A stretch of DNA of 10,717 nt from an uncultured Prevotella sp. (GCA_900765465.1 CAAFRM010000273.1:1-10717), one strand, 5' to 3'; positions 1 through 6,467 are shown, counted from the first letter of the stretch. Translations and numbers: made by a program. Notes: a model not told the origin generated them from the letters alone.

Positions 1-465
1 GCGGCAATCAGAGGCAAGGATACCAAACCGGAGATTCTTGTCAGGAAGTTCCTGTGGGCTAGGGGATTCAGGTATCGGCTCAATCATCCACGGTTGCCGG
101 GAAAACCGGATATTGTGCTGAGGAAGTATCGTACCTGCATTCTGGTGAATGGATGCTTCTGGCATGGACATGAGGGATGCAAGTATTATGTGGTGCCGAA
201 ATCGAATACCCAGTTCTGGCAGGATAAGATCAGGAGGAAGCGGGAGAGGGACCATGAGGTGCTGCATCGGTTGGCAGAAATGGGATGGCATACCATCGTT
301 ATCTGGGAATGCGAACTGAAACCGGCTGTCAGGGAGAAGACTCTGGAGTCGCTTGCCTTTACGCTGAACCATATCTTTCTGGAAGATCATCATATCAAGA
401 GATATGAGTTGCCGGAAGAAAAGCCGGCAATGGTGGCGGAGCCGGACCCAAGGCATCGTGATTAA
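1..465 (+). CDS. vsr: Vsr-type very short patch repair endonuclease, 5' end cut off by the window
   Basis: The frame is open from base 1 and gives 154 residues. The first visible residues (AAIRGKDTKPEILVRK) match the start of the Vsr fold, so only about 10-20 N-terminal residues appear to be missing. The TTG at 94 is internal, not the start. Vsr nicks 5' of the T in T:G mismatches left by deamination of 5-methylcytosine. Counting from the first visible residue: the catalytic Asp lies in PGKPDIV (D37, equivalent to E. coli D51); the metal-binding core is GCFWHGHEGC (C52, H55, H57, C60), with the last zinc Cys in IWECEL (C104). The residue matching E. coli H64 is Asn (N50). The C-terminal tail is charged and unremarkable. 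The cytosine methylase that normally accompanies Vsr would lie outside the window to the left. The stop overlaps that of the convergent gene. Confidence 0.93.
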   Translation, partial: AAIRGKDTKPEILVRKFLWARGFRYRLNHPRLPGKPDIVLRKYRTCILVNGCFWHGHEGCKYYVVPKSNTQFWQDKIRRKRERDHEVLHRLAEMGWHTIVIWECELKPAVREKTLESLAFTLNHIFLEDHHIKRYELPEEKPAMVAEPDPRHRD

Positions 466-713
466 TACCCTCTCTGCTTCTCGTAAATGAAATCGTCGGC
501 GATGTATCCATTGCTCATAAGATACAAGCCGGTGCGCTTATCGTGGAGCTGGGCACAGGTCTTGCTGCGATAGAAAAGATCAAGAGCCATGGCTGGAGAT
601 ATTTTCAGGCGTTTTGATAATTCGTAAGCTACGCCACCTATCTGATAGCTGAGAATCATTTCTTGAATCTCAGGAGTCTTGGTATTTATCTGGTTATATT
701 TTTTCTGTTCCAT
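462..713 (-). CDS. DUF3791 family small protein (second copy, end of trio)
   Basis: 83 residues, last gene of a three-gene minus-strand operon. It starts 20 bases inside the end of the DUF3990 gene, so translation is probably coupled. The pattern is that of DUF3791: an N-terminal helix (about residues 13-36), a short helix containing SPAMALDLFYRSKT (about 39-52), then a conserved end with LH (56-57), LYLMS (63-67) and YIADD (70-74). No membrane segment or signal peptide. It resembles the first gene of the operon only in this overall layout, so the two are diverged relatives rather than a recent duplication. The function of DUF3791 is not established as far as I know. The flanking arrangement around an ADP-ribosyltransferase-like gene suggests a partner or antidote role, which is inference. 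The family assignment comes from remembered pattern, not a search. Confidence 0.8.
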   Translation of the reverse strand: MEQKKYNQINTKTPEIQEMILSYQIGGVAYELSKRLKISPAMALDLFYRSKTCAQLHDKRTGLYLMSNGYIADDFIYEKQRGY

Positions 714-1182
714 TATAGATTAAGTATTTATTGATGAGATCTTGATTGAGTAAACAAATCTGATTATTGGGCTTATGAAAAGTTAACTGCTGTAGAGCTG
801 ATTCTGTATCGTAAAAGCCGGTCATATATAGGTTTACGGTATCAATCACTCTGTCGTTTGCTATGCCACCTTCCACATAGTCGTAATCTTTGGCTAGATT
901 TTTTCCTCGTCTGTTGGCTACGATAAAGTCTAGCCAGTCTTTATCGTATGCGGTGAATATCTTGCAGCGAGCCTCGGCGAGAATTGCATCCCTATCCAAG
1001 GAATAGATATTGAGTAGGGGTTCTGCTGCTCTTTTATCTGCAATGGTTTTAGCCCATTTTATAGCCTGTTCCTTTAAATCAGTTACGTAGAAACCTTGAC
1101 CAAAGTCTAACCTTGGTCTTCCTACATGATAAAGTGGAGCTTCTATAATTTCTGTGGCTCCATGATAGACTGTTACTTTCAT
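694..1182 (-). CDS. DUF3990 family protein, ADP-ribosyltransferase-like
   Basis: 162 residues from the ATG at 1182. A TTG further upstream (1200) is in frame, but the ATG overlaps the TGA of the preceding gene as TGATG, the usual sign of coupled translation, so I take the ATG. Visible DUF3990 landmarks: VYHGA at 5-9 (H7), LDFGQGFYVT at 25-34 (Y32), DWLDFIVANRR at 82-92, YDYVEGGIANDRV at 100-112, and NNQI at 139-142. His in YHG and Tyr in GFY fall where H-Y-E/Q class ADP-ribosyltransferases place their NAD-binding residues, and Q141 could supply the third; this reading is inferred. No signal peptide or membrane segment, so the protein is probably cytosolic. The gene looks richer in A+T than the metabolic genes to the right. 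Target unknown; a toxin or protein/nucleic-acid modifier is the natural guess. Confidence 0.82.
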   Translation of the reverse strand: MKVTVYHGATEIIEAPLYHVGRPRLDFGQGFYVTDLKEQAIKWAKTIADKRAAEPLLNIYSLDRDAILAEARCKIFTAYDKDWLDFIVANRRGKNLAKDYDYVEGGIANDRVIDTVNLYMTGFYDTESALQQLTFHKPNNQICLLNQDLINKYLIYNGTEKI

Positions 1183-1427
1183 CAGTTTTTCTTCTCCCAA
1201 TTAGTTAGACACTCTATGACATCTTCTATAAGATACTCTCTACTTTCGGTATGGAGTGTATCATAATGGGGCAGAATGAATTTGTTGATTAAATCAACCT
1301 TTTTCATTCTTTCGTATATTTCAATATATGGCACCCCGAGCTTTCTTGCAGCTCCCTCAACGCATGATGCAGCAAAAGCGAGCTTGATTTCTTCTAGGGG
1401 TAATTGTATTCTGTTGTTTTTTTCCAT
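1182..1427 (-). CDS. DUF3791 family small protein (first copy, head of trio)
   Basis: 81 residues, first gene of the minus-strand trio. Its TGA shares one base with the ATG of the DUF3990 gene. It shows the clearer DUF3791 pattern of the two copies: an N-terminal helix (about 10-28), KLGVPYIEIYERMKKVDLI (29-47), then YDTLHTESREYLIEDVIECL (55-74), where YDxLHTxSxEYxxxD is the recognisable family ending. No signal peptide. The start ATG is about 22 nt downstream of the transcription start expected from the -7 box at 1456-1463. A small acidic helical protein ahead of a putative enzyme/toxin is the usual order for an antitoxin, but no DNA-binding motif is visible and function is unproven. Confidence 0.82.
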   Translation of the reverse strand: MEKNNRIQLPLEEIKLAFAASCVEGAARKLGVPYIEIYERMKKVDLINKFILPHYDTLHTESREYLIEDVIECLTNWEKKN

Positions 1428-1455
1428 TTTTTTCGTACTTTCCTCTTAATTCCTA

Positions 1456-1463
1456 CAAAGATA
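1456..1463 (-). promoter_or_regulatory. Bacteroidota -7 box of the DUF3791/DUF3990 operon
   Basis: Read on the minus strand this is TATCTTTG, an exact match to TAnnTTTG. It would start transcription near 1449, leaving a leader of about 22 nt before the ATG at 1427. No good -33 TTTG is visible at the expected distance, so strength is uncertain. Confidence 0.55.
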
Positions 1464-1611
1464 ATGCAAAAATAAGAAATATTTCTCTTTTATGCAAGTT
1501 TTTGGGGGATTTCTTTTGTGGTTTCGTGAGAAAAGATTTTTTTTGTATCGAATGGGGGCTCTAATGAAATTATTGAAGAGTATGTTGAGATAATGCAAAA
1601 AATGATAGAAA

Positions 1612-1650
1612 ATCCCCTGATGGATTCTCTGAAGAGAAGCATCAGGGGAT
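1612..1650 (-). terminator. Intrinsic terminator of the NigD-like gene
   Basis: An 11-bp perfect stem (1612-1622 with 1640-1650) encloses a second short stem (TTCTC 1625-1629 with GAGAA 1634-1638, loop TGAA). Read on the minus strand it is followed by TTTTC and a further T-rich stretch. It lies just beyond the stop of the minus-strand lipoprotein gene. It also separates that gene from the downstream trio on the same strand, so the trio is a separate transcript. Confidence 0.8.
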
Positions 1651-1673
1651 AGGCGTTTTACTTTATCAATCTT

Positions 1674-2426
1674 TTACTTTATAGCCTTACTTGTCTGGCT
1701 GTAGCCGTCCAGCTGCTTGGCATTGGTGATTGCCTTGCGCGAACAGTAGTTGAAATCCACCTTCTTGTCACCATTGCTAGACTTCCAGCGGATGGTGAGC
1801 TTCACAGTCTTGCCATTGGTATCTGGCAGGGCATCGTTGAGGTTGAAGGCTACCAGGGCATCGCCTACACGATACTTGGCATCACCATTCTGATTGTGAC
1901 GAAGCTCTACCTCGTATGGATTCTCTGGGTTTACACCGGTGAGAAGGTTGATGATGTGTGGCTTCTGACCGCCCCAGAGAGCACGGAAGCGGAGAGTGAG
2001 ATAACCATCCTCGGCTACTGTTACCCAATCGCGAACGATATCTACCTCATCATTGCCATACTTCGCATCGTTCTCTGCCGGAGTAGAGAGATAAGGTGCT
2101 GGCTTCTTGGTGAGAATACTGTCAATCCAGTTGACGTGTACTACCTGAGAATACTTGTCGCTCTTCTCATCGGTAGCTGTATAGTTGACGAGTGCTCTAA
2201 CCTCCTTGCCATCAAAGACTGGAGTCTTGAGGTTCTTGGCGAGCAATGTGGTGTTGTCATCCAACTGCAGATAGCAGGCATCTGCATTCTGCTTGACAGT
2301 TACTAGGGCATTAGGTAAAACCTGATCCCAGTTGGTATCATCATCAGAATCACACGACTGAAAGGTGAATGCTGACATCAGCAGGGCTACTGCGAGCCCG
2401 ATTTTCTTGAAATTGATCTTTCTCAT
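1674..2426 (-). CDS. NigD-like lipoprotein
   Basis: 250 residues. A lipoprotein signal peptide is clear: positive start (MRKINFKK), hydrophobic core (9-22) and lipobox FQSC with Cys25 as the lipidated residue. The following DSDDD resembles the acidic signal that sends Bacteroidota lipoproteins to the cell surface. The rest is predicted beta-rich, with two parts fitting the NigD N-terminal OB-like domain (roughly 30-110) and C-terminal beta-sandwich (roughly 120-240; note RDWVTVAEDGYLTLRFRALWGG beginning near residue 131). NigD was named from the nigrescin bacteriocin locus of Prevotella nigrescens, but most homologues are lone lipoproteins of unknown role, and no bacteriocin-like genes are present here. 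Monocistronic: terminator just downstream and a divergent gene upstream. No convincing -7 box was found in the 2427-2560 leader. Confidence 0.85.
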   Translation of the reverse strand: MRKINFKKIGLAVALLMSAFTFQSCDSDDDTNWDQVLPNALVTVKQNADACYLQLDDNTTLLAKNLKTPVFDGKEVRALVNYTATDEKSDKYSQVVHVNWIDSILTKKPAPYLSTPAENDAKYGNDEVDIVRDWVTVAEDGYLTLRFRALWGGQKPHIINLLTGVNPENPYEVELRHNQNGDAKYRVGDALVAFNLNDALPDTNGKTVKLTIRWKSSNGDKKVDFNYCSRKAITNAKQLDGYSQTSKAIK

Positions 2427-2533
2427 AACTTTTTCTTTTTAAATCTTTCTGTCTATAAAATGCCCGAAGATGCGAAATCTTGCTTCTGATTTGGCAAAAG
2501 AAAGTTAAATGTAATTTTGAGATTCCCATTTAT

Positions 2534-2564
2534 TTTGTAGTGTCTTCAATTTACACTACCTTTG
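2534..2564 (+). promoter_or_regulatory. Promoter of the metallophosphoesterase gene
   Basis: TTTG (2534-2537), a 19-base gap, then TACCTTTG (2557-2564) match the Bacteroidota -33/-7 consensus in both boxes and spacing. Transcription would begin near 2571, about 50 nt before the ATG at 2623. Confidence 0.75.
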
Positions 2565-2622
2565 CAGAAAGTTGTTGCGCCCTGACTGGGGAAGCAGCGA
2601 ATAGCTTAATAGAAATAGGTAG

Positions 2623-3759
2623 ATGAATAAGGTTATCAAGAAGTTTTTCAGATCACTTATGTATATAGTAGGCATCGGAGCTATGACACTGGTGCCCGAT
2701 GCCTGGCTGTGGCATATCGGAGTGGGGGAGTGGCCTCTGCCGCTAGCCATCCTCTGGTGGATTCCCTCTCTGCTCATCATCCTGGCTGAGGTGGGACTGC
2801 AGTTGGGCAAGTTTCATCGCACATCGGTGAGAGTGCTTTTCTCTCTCATCCTTTTCTCTGTGATGCCGAAGGTGGTATTCATCCTCTTCGAATTCTTCAT
2901 GCCTTGGTTCTTCGCCATCCTGCCTGCCCTGGCGGTGATGGGATGGTTCCTCTATGGATTCGTAGAGGGATGGAAGCGACTGGAGGTGAAATACGTGACT
3001 TATTCTTCTGCCGACCTGCCTCCTTACTTCGATGGCTATAAGATTCTGCATTTCACGGATCTGCATCTCGGTACCTTTCCGAAGGGTGCCGACTTCGTGA
3101 GAAAGGTGGTGGAAAGAGCCAATGCCGAAGGGGTGGAGATGATGCTCTTTACCGGCGACCTGGTGAACAATGCTGCCGATGAGGTGGAACCTTATGTGGA
3201 AGATCTGAAGAAGCTGCATGCTCCCGATGGTATCTTTTCGGTTTGGGGTAACCACGATTACTGCGAATATAATACCAACCACAGTCTGAGTGCCTTGAGA
3301 AAGAACCGCAGACTCCTCTTCCAGTTGCAGAATGAGATGGGATGGCATCAGCTGATGAACGAGCATTTTACGGTATCGCATGGTATGGCTTCGATAGAAA
3401 TCATCGGTGTGGAGAATGCCGGACAGCCTCCGTTTACCAATCGCAGTAACCTGAAGAAGGCGATGAAGGGAGTGGCGAAGGATGCTTTCAAGATTGTGCT
3501 TACCCACGATCCGCACCATTGGAGAAGGGAAGTACAGAAGACCGGAGTTCATCTGACCCTGGCGGGACATACCCATGCCGGACAGTTGAAGATAGGTAAC
3601 TTCACTCCTGCCCACATGGCTTTCAAGGAGTGGGGTGGAGAATACTGGCTGGGTAGGCAGCTGCTCTATGTTTCTGCCGGATTGGGCGGATCATTCCCTT
3701 TCCGACTGGGTGCCTGGCCGGAGATGACGGTCATCACCCTGAAACGTGATTTGGGTTAG
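2623..3759 (+). CDS. Membrane-anchored calcineurin-like metallophosphoesterase
   Basis: 378 residues. The N-terminal third is hydrophobic, with likely membrane segments at about 10-30, 40-60 and 70-115. The catalytic domain (about 138-375) carries all the standard metal-binding motifs in order: FTDLHLG (D146, H148), TGDLVNN (D179), GNHDY (N210, H211), THDPHH (H295) and AGHTHAG (H316, H318). All dinuclear metal ligands are present, so it should be active. This layout is that of the YaeI/YkuE type of phosphodiesterase, some of which act on lipid-linked or UDP-diacylglucosamine-type substrates; the substrate here cannot be read from sequence. The ATG at 2623 fits the promoter at 2534-2564 with a leader of about 50 nt. 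It appears monocistronic, as the next gene has its own promoter 136 bases after this stop. Confidence 0.92.
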   Translation: MNKVIKKFFRSLMYIVGIGAMTLVPDAWLWHIGVGEWPLPLAILWWIPSLLIILAEVGLQLGKFHRTSVRVLFSLILFSVMPKVVFILFEFFMPWFFAILPALAVMGWFLYGFVEGWKRLEVKYVTYSSADLPPYFDGYKILHFTDLHLGTFPKGADFVRKVVERANAEGVEMMLFTGDLVNNAADEVEPYVEDLKKLHAPDGIFSVWGNHDYCEYNTNHSLSALRKNRRLLFQLQNEMGWHQLMNEHFTVSHGMASIEIIGVENAGQPPFTNRSNLKKAMKGVAKDAFKIVLTHDPHHWRREVQKTGVHLTLAGHTHAGQLKIGNFTPAHMAFKEWGGEYWLGRQLLYVSAGLGGSFPFRLGAWPEMTVITLKRDLG

Positions 3760-3894
3760 AAAACAGACTGGTAGTCAGACATCTCACAGTTCCCGAAGAA
3801 TTGAATAAAAACGTTAATTTGCTGATGCAAACTGTTAAGTTTTGGTTAAAAAATCGATATTTATTCATTTAGACGAAAAATTATCGCTTAAAAA

Positions 3895-3925
3895 TTTGGT
3901 AACTCAAAAATTAATCGTATCTTTG
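3895..3925 (+). promoter_or_regulatory. Near-consensus promoter upstream of the queH leader
   Basis: TTTG (3895-3898), a 19-base gap and TATCTTTG (3918-3925) match the Bacteroidota promoter in both boxes. The transcript should begin near 3932, which leaves an unusually long leader of about 190 nt before the queH ATG at 4125. Confidence 0.75.
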
Positions 3926-3943
3926 CATCAGTTTTCGCATATA

Positions 3944-4000
3944 TTTGGGCAAATGGGGGGTGTCGAGAGACTGTACTCCATTTGTTTTTTTTTGCCCAAA
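3944..4000 (+). promoter_or_regulatory. Attenuator-like hairpin with two competing pairings
   Basis: CAAATGG (3950-3956) pairs with CCATTTG (3978-3984), and the fold can be extended by a GTC-GAGA-GAC inner hairpin (3962-3971). It is followed by nine T residues (3985-3993), the form of an intrinsic terminator. A second perfect 10-bp pairing, TTTGGGCAAA (3944-3953) with TTTGCCCAAA (3991-4000), reuses CAAA and would swallow the T run. It begins only about 12 nt after the expected transcription start. It could be an attenuator for queH, the end of a short RNA of about 60 nt, or a terminator for readthrough from upstream. Confidence 0.5.
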
Positions 4001-4018
4001 AGCGAAATCCCGCTTTTT
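3998..4018 (+). terminator. Second weak terminator-like hairpin
   Basis: AAAAGCG (3998-4004) pairs with CGCTTTT (4011-4017) over a 6-base loop and runs into T residues. Only three of the pairs are G-C, so it is a weak stem. It stands directly after the first hairpin. Confidence 0.35.
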
Positions 4019-4034
4019 CCGCTCAATTTATAGT

Positions 4035-4073
4035 AATAAATAAGCAAGGTATAAAAATAAATAAGCAAGGTAT
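4035..4073 (+). repeat. 18-bp direct repeat in the queH leader
   Basis: Two perfect copies of an 18-base AT-rich unit ending in AAGCAAGGTAT, at 4035-4052 and 4056-4073 (period 21, with a 3-base spacer). They lie inside the predicted untranslated leader, downstream of the terminator-like hairpins. Confidence 0.8.
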
Positions 4074-4095
4074 TCGCCAAGAATACGCATATCAT

Positions 4096-4121
4096 AAAGT
4101 TCAAAGTTCAAAGTTCAAAGT
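4096..4121 (+). repeat. Heptamer repeat (AAAGTTC)3 plus AAAGT at the queH ribosome-binding position
   Basis: Three perfect AAAGTTC units and a partial fourth end three bases before the queH ATG (4125). The repeat therefore occupies the region where ribosomes load, and no Shine-Dalgarno is visible outside it. A change in copy number would alter the spacing of the leader. Confidence 0.85.
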
Positions 4122-4124
4122 AAA

Positions 4125-4730
4125 ATGAAGATTCCCGTAGAAGAACAATATAAATTCGTGAAACTTACTCTCCCGGATGGAAGCAAGGCTGAAGGAAAGT
4201 TGGTGTTGCTGCATGCCTGTTGTGCACCCTGTTCATCGGCTATCGTAGAGTGTATGCTTCGCAATGGCATGAAGCCAACCGTGTATTTCAGCAACAGCAA
4301 TATCTATCCGCAGCAGGAGTTCGATATCCGCAAGCACGAGCTGATGAGATTCCTGGAGGCGCAGCAGGTGCCTTATGTAGAGGATGAGTACGACCATAAG
4401 GAGTGGCTGGCTACCATCAGGGGATTGGAGAAGGAACCGGAGCGGGGAAGCCGCTGCTCGATGTGTTTCCAATATCGTCTGACTCATGCTGCCAGGTATG
4501 CCCAGGAACATGGATTCCATCTGCTTACCACCACGCTGGCTTCATCGAGATGGAAGAACATCAAGCAGATAGATGCCGCAGGACATATTGCGGTAGAAGG
4601 ATGCCCGGATGTAGAGTGGTGGGATATGAACTGGAGAAAGGGCGGTTTGCAGAACCGCCGAGGAGAATTGCTGAAACAGAATGAATTCTATAACCAGCTA
4701 TATTGCGGTTGTGAATTCAGCATGAGATAA
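4125..4730 (+). CDS. queH: Epoxyqueuosine reductase QueH
   Basis: 201 residues. QueH (formerly DUF208) reduces epoxyqueuosine to queuosine at the wobble base of tRNAs with GUN anticodons, the last step of queuosine synthesis, and replaces the unrelated cobalamin-dependent QueG. Family signatures: LLHACCAPCSS near the N-terminus (C32, C33, C36), the segment YFSNSNIYPQQEFDIRK (54-70), SRCSMCFQYRL (C111, C114), TTTLASSRWKN (135-145) and the C-terminal YCGC (C194, C196). These cysteines supply the iron-sulfur/iron centre expected of the family, and none is missing. Soluble, cytosolic. No other queuosine genes lie nearby. The gene is preceded by a long structured leader and ends at a bidirectional terminator shared with the convergent fhs. 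Confidence 0.93.
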   Translation: MKIPVEEQYKFVKLTLPDGSKAEGKLVLLHACCAPCSSAIVECMLRNGMKPTVYFSNSNIYPQQEFDIRKHELMRFLEAQQVPYVEDEYDHKEWLATIRGLEKEPERGSRCSMCFQYRLTHAARYAQEHGFHLLTTTLASSRWKNIKQIDAAGHIAVEGCPDVEWWDMNWRKGGLQNRRGELLKQNEFYNQLYCGCEFSMR

Positions 4731-4736
4731 GATTAA

Positions 4737-4771
4737 AAAAGGCTGCTTCCCGAAGCGGGAAGCAGCCTTTT
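4737..4771. terminator. Bidirectional terminator between queH and fhs
   Basis: A 12-bp perfect stem, GGCTGCTTCCCG (4741-4752) with CGGGAAGCAGCC (4756-4767), has a three-base loop and is flanked by A residues on the left and T residues on the right. It therefore works as an intrinsic terminator on both strands. It sits between the stops of the two convergent genes. Confidence 0.92.
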
Positions 4772-4778
4772 ATCGTAT

Positions 4779-6443
4779 TTATGAAAGACCTGTAATCTCA
4801 CCATTCACCACGTCGATGCGCTCAGCCTGTGGGCTCTTTGGCAAACCTGGCATACGCATGATAGGACCCGCGATGACTACGATCATCTCGGCACCCATAT
4901 TCACGGTGATGTCGCGAACGTGGAGCTCGAAGCCTTCTGTAGGACCGTATGCCTTGGCATCGGTAGAGAAGCTATACTGAGTCTTGGCGATACAGATAGG
5001 GAACTTCTCGGCACCCAACTTCTTGATTTCCTCGATCATAGACTTGGCAGAATCGCTCAAGGTTACGCTGCCGGCACCATAGAGGTTGAAGGCAACATCC
5101 TCGATCTTCTTCTCTACAGGCTCATCGTCATCGTAAGTGAAGTAGAGAGGAGCTGATGGATGCTCATCAATGGTCTTCACAACGAGCTCTGCCAACTCCA
5201 TTGCACCCTTGCCACCTTCGGCGAAGGCACTGTTGACAGCGAATCCGCAGCCCATCTCCTCGCAGTGCTTGCGCAATACCTCGATTTCCTCATCGGTATC
5301 AGTAGCAAACTTATTGAAGGCGATGACTACAGTCTGACCAAAGCTCTGGAGATTCTTCACATGCTTGTCGAGGTTCCAATAGCCAGCTTCCATACCAGCT
5401 ACGTTTGGCTTCTTGATGTCTTCCTGAGCTACGCCACCATGCATCTTCAATGCCTGGAGAGTAACGACGAGAACAGTAAGGTCTGGCTGCAAACCAGTCT
5501 TGCGGCACTTGATGTTGTAGAACTTCTCGGCACCGAGATCAGCACCGAATCCAGCCTCTGTGATGGCATAGTCGCCATACTCGAGAGCTGCTGCTGTAGC
5601 CATCACAGAGTTACAGCCATGAGCGATGTTGGCAAAAGGACCGCAGTGAACGAAAGCAGGAGTTCCCTCTGTGGTCTGAACCAGGTTTGGCTTCAGGGCA
5701 TCGAGGAGGAGGGCAACGATACTGCCACCTACACCCATATCCTTGACGGTGAATGGCTTGTCATCCTCTGTGATACCCAGAAGAATATTGTCGATGCGAC
5801 GACGGAGGTCGTCAACACTTGTTGCGAAACACATGATAGCCATGATCTCTGAAGCTGGAGTGATATCGAATCCAGCCTCTGTCTCGATACCATTCTTGTC
5901 ACCGATACCGGTGATGATGCGGCGGAGACCACGGTCATTCACATCCATCACGCGGCGCCAGAGAATCTTCTTGAGCTTGAAGCCTTCAGCTTCGTGCTGG
6001 AAACGGTAGTTATCGAGCAGGGCAGCAATCATATTGTTTGCCTCTGTGATAGCGTGGAAGTCGCCAGTGAAGTGAAGATTGATCTTATCCATAGGCAATA
6101 CCTGGGCATAACCGCCGCCGGCAGCACCACCCTTCATGCCGAAGCAAGGTCCGAGAGATGGTTCACGCAGGGCAACGACAGCTTTCTTGCCAATCTTCTG
6201 CATACCGAGGGCGAGACCTACAGATACGGTGGTCTTGCCATTGCCAGCCTTGGTAGGGCTGATAGCAGTGACGAGGATGAGATGATGGTTTTTAAACTTG
6301 TTGGTGTCGATCTTGTCCGTAGTAATCTTAGCGATGTAACGGCCGTAGTTCTCTACTTGGTCTTCATGGATTCCAAGTTCAGCTGCAACCTCATTGATGG
6401 GGCGCAATTTTACTGATTTAGCTATTTCAATATCTGTCAACAT
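4779..6443 (-). CDS. fhs: Formate-tetrahydrofolate ligase
   Basis: 554 residues from the ATG at 6443 (MLTDIEIAKSVKLRP), the usual start and length for the family. An in-frame extension to 6500 is rejected because it runs through the -7 box at 6468-6475. The enzyme joins formate to tetrahydrofolate using ATP, giving 10-formyl-THF for purines and one-carbon metabolism. The ATP-binding loop is SPTKAGNGKTT (62-72), where the more common GEGKTT reads GNGKTT. REPSLGPCFGMKGGAAGGGY (93-112) and the segment INLHFTGDFHAI (121-132) are the other hallmark stretches. No frameshift or missing region. Cytosolic, monocistronic, with its own promoter and a bidirectional terminator. Pathway partner: PflB, encoded about 3.2 kb away, produces formate. 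Confidence 0.96.
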   Translation of the reverse strand: MLTDIEIAKSVKLRPINEVAAELGIHEDQVENYGRYIAKITTDKIDTNKFKNHHLILVTAISPTKAGNGKTTVSVGLALGMQKIGKKAVVALREPSLGPCFGMKGGAAGGGYAQVLPMDKINLHFTGDFHAITEANNMIAALLDNYRFQHEAEGFKLKKILWRRVMDVNDRGLRRIITGIGDKNGIETEAGFDITPASEIMAIMCFATSVDDLRRRIDNILLGITEDDKPFTVKDMGVGGSIVALLLDALKPNLVQTTEGTPAFVHCGPFANIAHGCNSVMATAAALEYGDYAITEAGFGADLGAEKFYNIKCRKTGLQPDLTVLVVTLQALKMHGGVAQEDIKKPNVAGMEAGYWNLDKHVKNLQSFGQTVVIAFNKFATDTDEEIEVLRKHCEEMGCGFAVNSAFAEGGKGAMELAELVVKTIDEHPSAPLYFTYDDDEPVEKKIEDVAFNLYGAGSVTLSDSAKSMIEEIKKLGAEKFPICIAKTQYSFSTDAKAYGPTEGFELHVRDITVNMGAEMIVVIAGPIMRMPGLPKSPQAERIDVVNGEITGLS

Positions 6444-6467
6444 AAAAAATGTATTTGTATTTTGCTG

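Larger units (their letters stand above)
3760..4124 (+). other. Gene-free leader region before queH
   Basis: 365 bases without a convincing gene. Bases 3760-3894 are A+T-rich and show only a weak 5-bp TTTGC/GCAAA hairpin near 3817. From 3895 on it holds a strong promoter, two terminator-like hairpins, an 18-bp direct repeat and a heptamer repeat, each listed separately. A 63-codon open frame at 3842-4033 runs across the promoter and the T9 run and is not considered a gene. Confidence 0.7.

Noticed and set aside
1549..1652. A plus-strand open stretch reading like NEIIEEYVEIMQKMIENP and ending at a TAG after 1649.
   Set aside because: It has no start codon before an internal ATG, overlaps the terminator hairpin of the lipoprotein gene, and its last residues are dictated by the stem sequence. 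At most a gene remnant; not supported.
3842..4033. 63-codon plus-strand open frame between the phosphoesterase gene and queH.
   Set aside because: It contains the promoter at 3895-3925 and the T9 run, has AT-rich codons throughout and resembles no protein family.
4900..6420. Several long open frames on the strand opposite fhs, and likewise opposite the GH35 and phosphoesterase genes.
   Set aside because: They are antisense shadows of strongly supported genes and encode no recognisable domains.
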